From: Diploscapter coronatus
Taxonomy: Eukaryota > Nematoda > Chromadorea > Rhabditida > Rhabditidae
Length of the DNA: 64,000 nucleotides
Assembly: GCA_964036155.1 (NCBI GenBank)
Contig: OZ038423.1
Coordinates: 35,293,249 to 35,357,248, forward strand
Direction: 5' to 3'
The position numbers and the translations under genes are program-made. Every line of letters starts with the position of its first letter. The first letter of the stretch is position 1. The notes beneath the pieces were generated by a model. That model was not told the DNA's origin and ran no database searches. It worked only from the letters and a program-made list of their open reading frames with translations. Shown here piece after piece: positions 11,457 to 23,600 of this stretch.

Positions 11457-12408
11457 ATGTCTTCATTCATTCCCTCTAGCTGCATGATCGGTTCTATCAT
11501 CTGCCTCGTCTTCTCCTTCTCGATCGTCATTCTGCTAGTCATCAATCACGTGATGTATTGGCGTATTCGTAAAACCGAGTGGGTTACTGTATCTTTATAT
11601 CTTTATATCACTGTACAATAATCCTCAATTAGAGACAATTCAGTGGCGAGCTGGAACGACTGCAGCAGGCCAACAACAGAAGGAACTACAGGGAAACGGA
11701 AATCGAGTTGGTGAGTAGGAATGGAATAAATTAAAAGAAGCAAATGAAGATCCATCTCCTTTTCTCTACAAAGGATTAATTCTGGTGATATCTATAACTT
11801 AATATAATGAAGATCAAACACTTAGAAACAAAGACGATATTTTGCATTCATGTTTCAAGTACTTTCTTCCTTCTTATTCGCCTGAAATTAGCACACTAGT
11901 TAAAGACAAATAGTCATTCAACTAGACCAATTTCAGATGAATTGAATAGTCATTATTAGGTGTACAAAGGGTAATTCAAATCATCAGCATTTCCAAACGC
12001 TGGCTCGCCACTGTATGCAAAAAACTGAATATGACCTTAACTTGACTATATTTGACGTAGAAATAAATTCTTTTGAAGTTAAATGATGTTATTAGCAACT
12101 TTTTTTGGTGTTATCAGAAGTTGACTTTTGAAATTTCACAAGTTTTAGATTGTGACTTGAAAATTCTTTAGTTCATTCAAGTTCTCTAAAATTCGACTTG
12201 CTGTATTTTTGATCGGGATCGAATGGAATATGCTCGATGTCATGGCTGATCTTCATGTTTTTCGTCAAATTTCTACAAATGATCGCTGAATTTTGTAGAG
12301 CACGATAGCCACTCAATTCAACACGACCGCGAGCCTTGCCTGAGAATGGCTATTGGGAATGAATTTGCGGACGAGAGCAGAATCGATTTGAACAACATTC
12401 CGGTCTAA
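11457..12408 (+). CDS. Small single-pass membrane protein, unknown
   Basis: Exons 11457-11578, 11644-11710 and 12301-12408 give about 98 residues. The first exon has a hydrophobic segment (IGSIICLVFSFSIVILLVIN) followed by basic residues (YWRIRK). This suggests a type III or signal-anchor protein with a cytosolic tail: an ELERLQQANNRRNYRE helix, then a C-terminus ending ESRIDLNNIPV. The exon 1/2 junction is in phase. For exon 3 the canonical acceptor (GTAG at 12295-12298) gives an early stop near 12343, while using TAGAG (exon from 12301) gives the longer end, so the C-terminus is ambiguous. I do not recognise the family. It is convergent with RPS16, about 200 bp away. Confidence 0.55.
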
Positions 12409-12506
12409 TCTATGCTTACATTCTTCACTTGACGCTTTAAATTTTTATCTAAACAGTACACCAGATTTTTTGCATTTGAAAAGTTGATGAAGATGAGTTT
12501 TCAACT

Positions 12507-12512
12507 TTTATT
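12507..12512 (-). terminator. Poly(A) signal for RPS16
   Basis: TTTATT on the plus strand is AATAAA on the minus strand, about 100 bases after the RPS16 stop. That is a normal distance for a short ribosomal-protein 3' UTR. Confidence 0.5.
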
Positions 12513-12607
12513 GTAACAAAAACATTTGGATTTAATAGAAAACAACAAAAATGGATAATGCAACCCAAGGGTTTGGGCCGAAAGAAGAGTGAAGGGGGAG
12601 GGAGGAG

Positions 12608-13462
12608 TTAACGGTAAGACTTCTGGTAGCGAGCACGGGCTCCAGGTCCTCCGAACTTCTTGGCTTCGCATCTGCGTGGGTCGGCTACCAGCAGGGACTT
12701 GTCATAGGCAATGAATTGTTCCTTCAGCTCCTTCTTGCTCTGCTCGTCCACGTACTTGTGGTAGAATGCAACCTGCAATTAGTTTATTTTATGCGTGATT
12801 CTTTTCTGCTATCCTAAACTTTTCGATACTAGACAATTTTAAAGGAGAAGAAATCGTGCATTTCGCGAAGGCTAGAAAGTTGAAGTCGTGAGGAAATTAT
12901 CGTATTTTGAACGCTGCAATTGTACAGAATGAAGCTTCGTCCTATTTTGAGAAGTAAAATTCAAGCAGTCAGCTGAGTTGAGAATGAGTGATAAAAATAA
13001 CGCGGTTTATTTCATTTATACAAGTAATTGAAATAGACATTGACATGTTTTTCTACTAGTTCATTTCCTTTTCTACTAAATCCTTCCCTCCAAACAGCAG
13101 CTCTCAGTGGGGAATTTAATATTTTAGATGTAAAGTAAACGGAGCATCCTACAGATAGTGGAAAATTCAAAACTGAACTAAGCAGCAAATTTCTAGGAAA
13201 GATTTTTCACTCCTTTTTCGTTCCACATTCCTTTCTGAAATATTGCAACAGCATACAGAAAACGAGAAATACATGGCGTGGAAAGACATAAATTTTCCTT
13301 CGGAATATTCCGCACAGCATCTGATTCAAAGGATACTGCACGTTCTGCTATTCAAGTGCGATTTGGTTTTAGACTTACCAAAGCCTTGGCGATGGCCTGT
13401 CGGGCAGCGTAGATCTGGGCGACATGTCCTCCGCCACTCACGCGGACTCGGATGTCCACTCC
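12608..13462 (-). CDS. RPS16: Ribosomal protein S16 (uS9), C-terminal part; 5' end lost in the gap
   Basis: Component of the 40S subunit; its C-terminal tail reaches the P-site tRNA. Two exons are present: 13379-13462 ([20 protein letters not shown]) and 12608-12773 ([10 protein letters not shown], then [16 protein letters not shown] and the end [10 protein letters not shown]). The universal uS9 C-terminus ending in R is intact, and the phase-0 intron joins exactly where eukaryotic S16 sequences continue. The first 60 or so residues (the MPSKGPLQSVQVFGRKK region in other animals) are absent. No candidate exon lies between 13463 and the N-run, so they must be in or beyond the assembly gap. High GC and strong codon bias relative to the flanks fit a highly expressed gene. 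Confidence 0.95.
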
Positions 13463-13604
13463 CTGGAATTCCAATTCAGTTATTCAGTCATTTAGTCCTC
13501 CTTTACCCTTTCCAAACTCTCGTTTATTAACAGCCAAAACAGCGCAATAAATCTCATTTCTCCTCAGAAAAAGAAAAAAGAAAACATTTCTCCCCTTTAT
13601 CATT

Positions 13605-13804
13605 NNNNNNNNNNNNNNNNNNNNNNNNNNNNNNNNNNNNNNNNNNNNNNNNNNNNNNNNNNNNNNNNNNNNNNNNNNNNNNNNNNNNNNNNNNNNNNNN
13701 NNNNNNNNNNNNNNNNNNNNNNNNNNNNNNNNNNNNNNNNNNNNNNNNNNNNNNNNNNNNNNNNNNNNNNNNNNNNNNNNNNNNNNNNNNNNNNNNNNNN
13801 NNNN
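13605..13804. other. Assembly gap (200 N)
   Basis: Exactly 200 unknown bases, probably a placeholder of fixed length. The 5' exons of RPS16 and the 3' exons of chitin synthase are both missing at this point, so the true missing sequence must be several kilobases, or the two flanks are wrongly joined. Confidence 0.99.
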
Positions 13805-13959
13805 GTTTTGGTGGATATTTACGAAGTCAGTTTTAAAATTATAGAAAAAGATCAAATGTGAGAGAAAAATTGAGATCTCTACGCCCTTTTTTCTAGAAGA
13901 AACTCACTTTGATTTCAATTAATCATCAGCTTTTAACAATTCAACAGAATATGCCTTAC

Positions 13960-16900
13960 TTGAGAATGCTGCTGAGCATCTGACTCATCTCCTCTTCAGT
14001 CTCGTGCCACATCGTCGCACAGACATACATCGTCAGTGTTCTGTCCACTTCTGCATTCCGGATGCGCAACTCGTCGTCCATTTCCGCTATGTACTCCTCT
14101 TTGCTCACAAAACAGTTCTGGAAAAGGAAGAACAAATATTGCAGAAGTCATTAAAACAATCGAATTACTAAATCTCGGATTTTTACAGCCTTTTATGTTT
14201 AGTTAATGCAGGAAAAAATGAAATCCAAATGATCATCAAAGTATTTGGACTGCCACGAAGTAAAACATCTTCCATTTTCAAAACTCGTCGAACTTTCCAA
14301 GAAACCCCCAAAATGAAATGCATCAGCTAACCTGCTTGGTGACAGCTGTTTGGAAGACAGCCAGCGACTGCTCAATGGCGAATCCGTTCGAGTGGGCGGG
14401 CATCGAGGAAATTCTGTAATCGTTGAAATTACTGCATTAAAATGAATTTAAAATGGAATTTGAAAATTGAAGAAACGAGAAGTAATGGTTTAGAGATAGC
14501 GAGTGGAATTATTAGAACCTATATGTGTTGCAAATCTTCAGTTATCGCTTACGAAAACTTACATTTCTTCGTGGATGTTGAAGTAGCGCTGCTTGACATA
14601 GCAGAAGCCGCGATACGAGCCGACAGCCAGCCAGACGAGGCCGATGTAGAACTCGAAGGGCGAAGGGGGGACTGGCCACTGACTGCACACCAGTTGCAGG
14701 GAGAAACGCGACAGAATCTGGAATGGATTGAGGATTGAGGGAAGATCAGTCAACAATACTCTGATGCAACTTCTGAATGTTTCAGAGAGAAAATGTCACT
14801 TGGTATTTTTTTATATTCAATCTGCCTAAAGTTATGCAAAATAAAATCTTGTTTCTCATTTTCTTGATTTTTAGCAAGTTTAAAATTTCAGTTTTCATAA
14901 AACAATTTTTCGAGGACATCCAACTTGTAACGAAAAACTTCATATATCTAACACCAGAACGGTTCACAAGTGGGATTCCTGTTAGCTGTGTATAGAGCCC
15001 ATTTTCACCAGTTTAATTTTTGTTGATTTCACAAATGACAAACCTTAGCAAGGAAACAGTGCGGAGTGGAGCAGATGAAGGACACAACTGCATAGGAAAG
15101 AAGGGAAGAAGTGACGATTGGGTGGAAGAAGGACAGGGGGCGCATATCGATGGCTGCCAGGAAGTGAGCACAGCGACGCAGCAGCAGATGCACAATGCAC
15201 AGACACACGCACAGTAACAACACACGGCTGAAAAGGGGAAGGAATTGCTGAATTGATCATCAGGTTTAGAAATAGCACTGTCGAACGAATCATCTTTCAA
15301 AGCTTGCTTCCATCATTATTTTGTGAAAATTTCATTTCGATTTAGAAAATTGATTAAAAATCATCTCGATTAAGAATTTTGTCATTTCCATAAATTGCAA
15401 AAGGAAACATTTTTCGAGTTTTCTAATAACCAAAATCACTAAAAAGAAATGAGAAATGACTAACCCAGAATAGTGTTTCTTGAGGTTGAAATCGACGAGG
15501 ACGGTGAAGAAGTGGGTGAGTTTGAGTCCCTTGTGCTTGTGCTCGATGACAGCGACGACGAGGATGGAAAGGCAGATGACTACTCGGCACAGGGCCACCA
15601 GCCAGCGGGTCGAGCTGGACACTTTGCGCACTGCGTACTTCAACTGAAAATCGAATTTAAATACAAAATATCCTGTGTTAAAATGTCAAGTCTTTCCATT
15701 TGCACTCTCACAGAATTGTTTGAGCAATCAAATGAAAGCAGAAATCATTTCACTATTTAACAACGTAAGAAAGATTGTTGTCTTCTGAAAATGCAGTGAA
15801 GTTTCGGGACTGTATTAAAAATATTCGGATATATAACTTTGTGTGAAATGGGATGTGCACAGATCTGATTTCAGACCGAAATTGACAGGCCGATATTCAA
15901 AATATGTGATTGATTGAATCAATTGTCATCGTGAGTGTTTCTCTGTTGACCACTCATTCAACCAGACATTGCTAATGAATGCTTTGCAAGTGATGGCAAA
16001 CTGACCCTGTACAGATTGTCGAATGCGGTGCCCGTGTGCTGCACTCCAATCCACGATTCCCAGAAGCCGACCGACACTGAGAACAGGGCAATCGGCATCA
16101 GGACCCAGTGCTGAAAAGAGACATTCGAATTGGGAGAAAGAAGTTCGATTCTTGCATTTTCAAAATTCAATAGTCTTGCCACTGCTCACTAAATTCATTC
16201 GCTTCTCAATCCATTCAGTCATCATTTTACTTGCAAATCATCAAAATACAAGCCAGACTGACTTTGAGTGGAGTGTTGAGAACAGCCCAGAGATAGGTAG
16301 AAGAGAGCACAACCAGCATGAGCAGGATGTACGGACTGAGCATGATCGAACGACCTGAATATACTCTTTATTAGGGGATATTTAGAGCGGGGCAGTGGAT
16401 AATTTTTGATTTCAATGTAATTTTTTCATTTCTGGTGTTCTTGATGATGACAGGAATGTTAGCCGTTTTTCAGTATGAAAATTGAGAAATTTCTGCTGTG
16501 AATAATCATTTACAAGATGTGAAAAGTCTTACCGAATCTGGCACAGAAGGGAAGGGAGGGATTGAGAGTGGCTGCGAGAGAGGCAAAGCAGTTCTGGATG
16601 AGGACGACCATGGGGAAGCAGGCAAAGAGGAGGATGCAGCGATGGACGTCCAGCTGGGGGAAGACGAGGAACACCAGCAGACACAGACCGAAACTGCGCA
16701 CTGATTCGAGCACTACCAACTGAAAATGGTAATTCAATGGAAAGGCATAAACTGAATTTTGATTTAGATCGATTGTAAGAAGAAAATCAATTTCAAATAA
16801 GGGGCTTTTCGTCACAAGGCTAAATATTTCGATGGAATTTGAAGATCAACTGGAATCTTGATACAATTATCTTTCTGTGAGTTGTTGAAGTATAAACATT

Positions 16901-17932
16901 TTTTTACATTTCATAAAACTCGAAAATTCTTTCCTTTCCAAACTGTTAGTTTCATTTTGCACTCACCGAGGGAATGACCCTGCCGCCCTGTCGCCTGAAG
17001 AATGTGGCTGCATTGCAGAAGATGTGCAGCAGGTCGGGCAGGCATTGAATCAGAAACAGGCCGACATACAGAGCTGCCACCAGTTTGGGGGTACGGTGCA
17101 CTGCAAAAGACGATACTCATTCATTAGTTTGAGGGCATACGGCAGAAAGTGATAACGAGGAAAAGATGACAGCAAATGTCGGTTGCACACAGATTTAGAA
17201 GTTTCAACTGATTGCATATGTAAACCAATCTTCACCACTTCAGAGACTAGCGGATTCCATCTTCATTTTCCCCGTTCAAAGAAGTCAGCTTACTTGCGAA
17301 ACGAGAGCATTTCCTGGTGAAGATGTCTGTGGAATCGTCATTCCCCGTGATGTTCGTGGAGATAATGAGGATGACGAGACGCGAGAAGACGGCGCCCAGC
17401 ACGAGGAACGCGTTGATTAGCAGGAACAGGCCTAGCTGAAACAAGACTTTAGGACTATTGCAAGGAAACAATCGAACGATTCCTGGAATTGCTCTCAACA
17501 ATTACTCTTCTTTGCTCCTCAAAAAGAACTTTGCAGAGGGAGGAGGAAGGGATACGCGCCAGTTAATCATTATGCTCTTCGCAGATGTCCTTCCTACCCC
17601 ATCCTTGTAAAGCCTTTAAAAAGTGGAGAATAAAGCGTAATTATTATTTGCTTCAATTTATCAGCTCCTAAAAATTTCAGGGTTTTCTGGATTTTAAATA
17701 AAAAAAAAAGGTGGAGCGACAAGATAACGGTGAATTTATGCAAATGTCAATGTATCCGGATGAATGTTACACTAGTTGGGAACGTCCGTCTGTCTATAAA
17801 ATTATGTTCTTCACCCCTCCTTACCTTAGTGCTCTGCAGTGCAGTGATCATCCAAGGAGACAGCGCGACCGATTCATTCTGCCTTCTCTTGTGCGATCGA
17901 AACGAATCCCAGTGACGCTCCTCGTCAGTCAT
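13960..17932 (-). CDS. chs: Chitin synthase, N-terminal half; catalytic core missing at the gap
   Basis: Family-2 membrane glycosyltransferase that polymerises UDP-GlcNAc into chitin (eggshell and pharynx in nematodes). Minus-strand exons lie at about 17826-17932 (start MTDEERHWDSFRSHKRRQN), 17294-17435, 16968-17099, 16533-16721, 16259-16355, 16006-16110, 15467-15642, 15046-15228, 14563-14718, 14333-14415 and 13960-14119. The first exons encode many membrane segments (LGLFLLINAFLVLGAVFSRL, LVAALYVGLFLIQCLPDLL, ILLMLVVLSSTYLWAVL), as in animal chitin synthases. The last exon has YVCATMWHETEEEMSQMLSS, the conserved start of the catalytic domain. The reading frame then runs into a donor at 13959. 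The downstream core (the EDR and QRRRW region) is not in the window; the sequence goes into the N-run and then RPS16. Truncation is by assembly rather than demonstrable mutation. Confidence 0.88.
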
Positions 17933-18350
17933 TCCACCTGAAAATCAACACTCTCCGAGGGATTTCGAATGACTTCACGAATATTCAAGATCACGAGCCA
18001 TTCTAGAACGATTTCAGAATTCTTTCGAAATCTGTCTGGCAGGACTAATTCGGAAAAGAAGGTTTACAAAAATCAATTACGTTGAATCACAGAAAATTGG
18101 ATGGTCGTCCAGAAAGTTTCATATTCAAGATATTCCGGAACGTTTTCAAGCAGAGAAAAAAATATAGCAAATTCAACGAAAATTAGGCCGAAAAAGAAAG
18201 AAAGACAGTGCTTCTGGAAGCGACCACTTTGCGAAATGAATGCGCGCCGTTTCATTTCCGATCGACACTTTGCTCTGCTCGCTGTTTTCGTTCTAAAATT
18301 CCGTTGAATTTTCGATTTTCTCGTTTTCACTTGTTTGTTTCAGCACCCAA
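17933..18350. promoter_or_regulatory. Shared upstream region of divergent genes
   Basis: 418 bases separate the start of chitin synthase (-) from the start of the coiled-coil gene (+). AG acceptor-like sites lie just before both start codons (TTTTCAG GTGGA ATG on the minus strand, GTTTCAG CACCCAA ATG on the plus strand), suggesting 5' UTR introns or trans-splice acceptors. No distinct motif is recognised. Confidence 0.4.
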
Positions 18351-19795
18351 ATGAACAGTTTCGACCTGCTGTTCCAGCAGCAGAAAGTGGAAGAGGATGG
18401 GTTGAAGATGCTGAAGCACAGAATGCTCCTCGTGAGTTTGCAGAAAAGGCGTTAATGCTTTTGTCGAAATCGACTGATTTTTGTAAATGACGAAAAACGA
18501 CTATGCCTCTCACATCCAAATCCACGCTTAACTTTGCCATCAAAGATAAAAATCGATTTCGAATATTTCAGTTTCTTTAAAGTAAGAGTTTTGAGGGTAA
18601 CGTATTAGAATGGAGAAAATATTCCGAACTTTCCAATGACCTGTCTCCAAACTGACCTAATTTTCCAATAAGCGCTTGGCTTCTCTTGCTCAGACATTGT
18701 TTGAAACTCAGAAGGAAATGGAGTCGATGGAGAGAGAGGCAGCCCTGCTGGAAGGCGTTCTGAACGAAAAGAAGGAAGTGCTGCAGAAGCAGGTCCTGCA
18801 GAGGAGAGAGCAGAAGGCGAAGGCGCAGAGGAACGCGGCTCTGGCAGAGGAACTGACTGTACACAGCAGACAGCTTGCACAGGACATCGAGGCACAGAAC
18901 ATCACCAAACAGACTGGTAAATGAAATGGGATTTGTGGAAAATGCATTGTATTGATTCATCATTGTGAAATCTTCATTGATGAACATTTTGAAAGAGGAA
19001 TAGATTAGTTCTGGAAGAAGCTAGATATATTTCCGTTTTCTACTAGAGCAGACTGGATGTTCTGAAAACTGGTCATTGTATATCTAGACGATGTTATTCA
19101 TTCTGAAGGATCTGCATTCCCTACATTTTCGTTGATTGAAAATTCAATAAATGATCTAATGAATTTGCAGTTCTGTCGATGATGGAATCGACGAAGACTC
19201 GGCTGTGCAGTCAGATGAAGGCCTTGGCAGAGATGAAGGGGCTGATGGAGGCAGAGCAGAGACGCAGAGAGACAAGTAGACTGCAGATGCAGGCTCTCAG
19301 ACAAGGTAGGACGAAATTCTAATTTCAAGTATTAATCAAGAAGAAATTTTCTTTGGTTTTGTAAAATGTTCATCATCAAACAAAGAAATCGAAATTTCAT
19401 TCACCTCTAGTTTTGGAATCTGTTATTTGGAATATTCCAACGTTTATCATTATTCTTTATCAACGTTTCTTCTCGTCATAACTTACAGCTTTCCAAAAAT
19501 TCTGTTTGAAGAGTATGACGAGGTTAGAAGAATTGAAGTAATGAATGAATTGCAGATCTGCAGGCGGCTCGCAATACTTTCCGGGTCAAAATCAGGAATG
19601 AGTTGGCTGCATTCGACCCTCAGGTTCTTTTCTCTAGTCATCCTTCAATCAGTCGTTTGGTTCCAGGCTCTTCGCGCCCAGCTGCAGTTTCTGATGGCAA
19701 AGCGGCAGGAAGGCAAACAGCTCGAAGGGAAGAAACTGCAGCTTCAGAAAGAAAATGAGCAGATCAGGGGTGAATTGGGTGAGAAGAATAAATGA
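18351..19795 (+). CDS. Coiled-coil protein, 211 residues, unknown
   Basis: Five exons (18351-18431, 18694-18916, 19171-19305, 19556-19623, 19667-19795) join in phase to 636 coding bases. The start is MNSFDLLFQQQKVEEDGLKM. Almost the whole protein is predicted helix rich in E, K, Q, R and L with heptad spacing (EMESMEREAALLEGVLNEKK, MALAEM-type repeats, AKRQEGKQLEGKKLQLQKEN) and ends GELGEKNK. There is no signal peptide or membrane segment. The size and all-coil form fit a small cytoskeletal, kinetochore or centriolar structural subunit, but I cannot assign a family. Codon use and GC are gene-like, unlike the introns. Confidence 0.7.
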
Positions 19796-20695
19796 AAAGG
19801 ATTGAATCAACTCTTGTTTCGAGTTCGGCAAGTTTGCTGACCGACTTTGCCTTCGATGTTTTAATTGGTCGATGATTCAACCTCAAACGAAGTATTTTTT
19901 GAGTTTTCTCTAAATTTATCTTTTATTCGAAATACTTTTCATCCACAGGAAATCCAATAACTGACTAATTTGTGAATTGCATTTCCGTCCTCAATTCCTT
20001 CAAGTTGCGGGAAGATTATCTTTAGAAATTAGGAAATCCCATGATATTTTATAGGAATAAAAAAATGATTTTTAACTTTAATTTTTTCCTTGTTTTACGT
20101 TTCTGCACCTGTATAAACGATATTTAGAACATAAAATATCAGCTCATATAATATTCTGTTAAAAACTGCTTTTTCATAAATAATAAATAACTTGTCTGTA
20201 AATCTAAACACAGAACACAATAAAAATGATAGACTTCTCTTTAGTGAATATTTCAAATGGCTACCAAATAACTGCGTATTAATTGAAAATCAGATCGTAT
20301 CTTTCACTCATTACAATTTTTATTAATAAAGGGTAAAATTATTGTTATCTTCAGTTTTTTTTCTGAAAACTTATTATCAAGTAACATATATTTGACGATG
20401 ACAATATTAGATTGAAAGTCTAGTGAGTACTCATTTCTGGAAAACATTCGCTTTTCCATATAGTAAAGAGCAGGAGTTAGGAAACACAACATTTTCAATA
20501 CATATTAATGAAATTTTCAAGTCGATGATATTTTATTCGTATCAAGAGGAAAAGAATGGAATAAACTGATTGTTTGTTAATGTTGTTCTAATTCACCTGC
20601 CGATTGAAGTATTCTAGAATGTATCAGACAAAGCGCGATAAATTTCGATTCTATTGGTACTTATAAAATTATCTAATTTTTCAATAATTTTACCT
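19796..20695. other. Very AT-rich intergenic region
   Basis: No coding signal. 20170-20275 is related to 24138-24235 (shared AATAACTTGTCT/AATAATTTGTCT, TCTAAACACAGAACA/TTTAAGCACAAAACA and the following bases) and marks the upstream edge of the receptor duplication. Confidence 0.5.
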
Positions 20696-23600
20696 ATGGA
20701 AATGGAAGAACATAATAATAGCAGTAAGATTTATTAATTTAAGGAATAAAAATCTCTCCATAATAATATCGCTATATGAAAAATTTTGTAGGGTCTTAAC
20801 TAAAAGATGATTTTCAGCGTTAGATGGTATTGAATTCATTAAACAAGTTGGAAATATGTCCTTGACGTTAATTATTTTCTTTATTACACTTATTCCAATT
20901 ATTATACCTAATCTACTGTTAAGAATTTCCGACAGCGAGTTATTGGAATTAAAGGATGTAATTTGACTTATTTGATAGATATTATAAAATTATTGATTAT
21001 AGGTGCTTTATTACCCAATATATATTCAAATGAGAAGACTCGCAAACTTCTTTCCGGCTGCGTTCGCTGCACTATTTCTAACAACATTTGTCTTATATTT
21101 TATAGATGCATTAAATTCATATTTGGAAGGTAATTCGCATTCGTTAAAATTTCTATACAATGGCAGTCGAAAGTTTTGAAAAATTATCATTACGAATGCA
21201 GACTAGCATGTTTCATAATTGGCGGATCAATTAGAATGAAATTTTGCACGCATATTCTTCTCTGTTCTAATACTTTTTCGTTCGCTGGGGTATAGAAATA
21301 CCTTGACTCTCGAACATTGTATTAATTCTTCTAGTATAATTGAGATTTTAGAGATTAGGAGATAGAGTCCATGTTCAACACTCAACATAGAGAGTATGCG
21401 AGTCCAATAGTATAGTGAGAGGGGGAACAGGAGAAAACAAGCTTGCAGTTAGGTGTCGTTCAGAGAGGAAATAGAAGAGATGGTGCAATTTACTCTCATG
21501 CAAGTGCTGGGATTGACTTATGACTTTTAACATATGGAAAATGAAGCAGTAATTTGTATTTTCTACTTTTATTTATTCATGGCTGACCGATTAGATAATT
21601 AGATAAAACGGAAATGAGGTGGAATACAGTAGGGTGGACAGAGCCTGAGTTCTGCCTAGGGGTGGACTGGAGGAATCCTCTAGGTAAGACTGGGAGGGAA
21701 CTGTCATGACAAGGGGAGGAGCATGCAAAGTTAGAGATGAGAGAGTTTAGGGATAGAGACAGTGATCGTACTGACAGTTCAATCCCGTTACACTGTGTTG
21801 AGAATTCTTGCCAATTTCCACTCAAATTGATCCACAATTATTGGTCCTACCAGGCTACATTCATAATCACAATTGTTCCAAACTTTTGAACGCCGCTATA
21901 TACTAATTTTTAGAAAAGTAATTTAGACTTACTTAAGAACAATCCTAGTGATATAACTATTATTTTGGTAAGAAGTTGGCAAATGATGAAATGAGCTCTT
22001 GAATTGGAAACGTTTGAAATTCGATTATCGCCTACACTATTTCATAAATACTCTCGACTTAAAACGCCATACTATCATTTTCTCATTTCATCGTATTGTC
22101 ATATATACAAAAGGCCATTTCGTCATTCCATCAATTACAGGTTAGGATATTTCTAAGTTTATATTCTTCGATGCAAGCTAGAATATGGATTTGTTATGTC
22201 TTAATTTGTTTCCTCTTCTTGTTTCCGATAATGAGTTCAGCCGTAGCATTGCTTAGCATCTGCCTTATTATCCAACGACTCGTGCTCATATATGAACCAC
22301 CACGACTAACAAATCTGCTTACCAAGTAAGTGAAAACCAGTTGCACTATTAATATAGTGAAAATTGCAGGGATAATTCGAAAAGGATCATTCGTTGCATT
22401 ATGTCTTTTGCGATAATTCTAAATTTAGCGTATTTTATTATTATGATCATATCTATGTATTACTATGAAAAATTCGAATATGGACCAACTCTACTTGTAA
22501 GTTGAAGACATCATGTTTTCAATACTTTAACCATGCGTAAAGTGTTATGATTAGAGAGGTCAAGTCTACTTCTTTCAAGTGAGAGAAAGAACGCATGATT
22601 TTTTGACATTTCAATTACCGTTAATTAGTTGATAATTTCATGAAACCACAACACCAATTAGGGTAACAAATGACGCCCGAAATGATGGCGTCGTTGATTT
22701 TTCGAAAAAAAAAAACACTTGGCCTCTCTAGTTATGATACAATAGGAGACAAAAGTTTCGAGTCACCTATCCTCTGTCCCTGTGTCAATGTTTAGAAAAG
22801 TCGCTTGCACTTCTTCAGATTTGGCTGAAATTTAGCATAATTTCATGTTTTCCAAGTGCATATATGTTTTCAAAAATTCAGCTAAATTCGATCAGTGCAG
22901 AATACAGATTTTGGAATTTTTGATGTCGACACAGAATGAGGATTATCCAATATTTTGTTCGACACTGATAGCCCTTTCTTACGTTACTTTATTCTATTTT
23001 ATTTTTTACTTTTGATGCACTAGAAATCGCATAATAATTCAATATATTTAGTTAATATTATGCTCATCTTTGGATATTCTGGCTCTTTTTTCATCGCTTT
23101 TCTACTTTGCTCTATATTTCAAATTTCGTAATTTGGCAAGATTATCGTCAAGTTTAAAATATAAATCTGATAATCAAAGAATATTATATATGATGGTACC
23201 TTTATTGGTGCAGCATGTAAGCAAATTAAACACAGTTGATTTATTTGACCTCTTTGGCTTTTAAACTCGAACATCACAGGGACAGGATGCAAAACCTGAT
23301 CCGAAATACCCTTTAAGGCTTAATTTTTTAGCTGGGCTTTTTACAAATACCAATTCAACTCTAATTTATCGTGTTTATAACATTTTCGAAGAAATGATAA
23401 TGAGATTGAGATCAGTGAGAAAAGGATTTAAGGGACACTTTAATCCGAAGATGATAAACGGGGAATGGTCACTGCGCATCAAAATCTTTGGTGCGCAGTG
23501 ACATACACCCATTTTGTGGATAGGGGTTACTGCCAGTACAACTAAATTCATTTTTCTATTGAGTGATTGGATTTACGATATTTGAAAATTATATAATTAT

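Noticed and set aside
15013..15300. Several overlapping open frames on both strands
   Set aside because: Only the frame encoding the chitin synthase exon 15046-15228 (IVHLLLRRCAHFLAAIDMRP) is consistent with the gene; the others are shadows.
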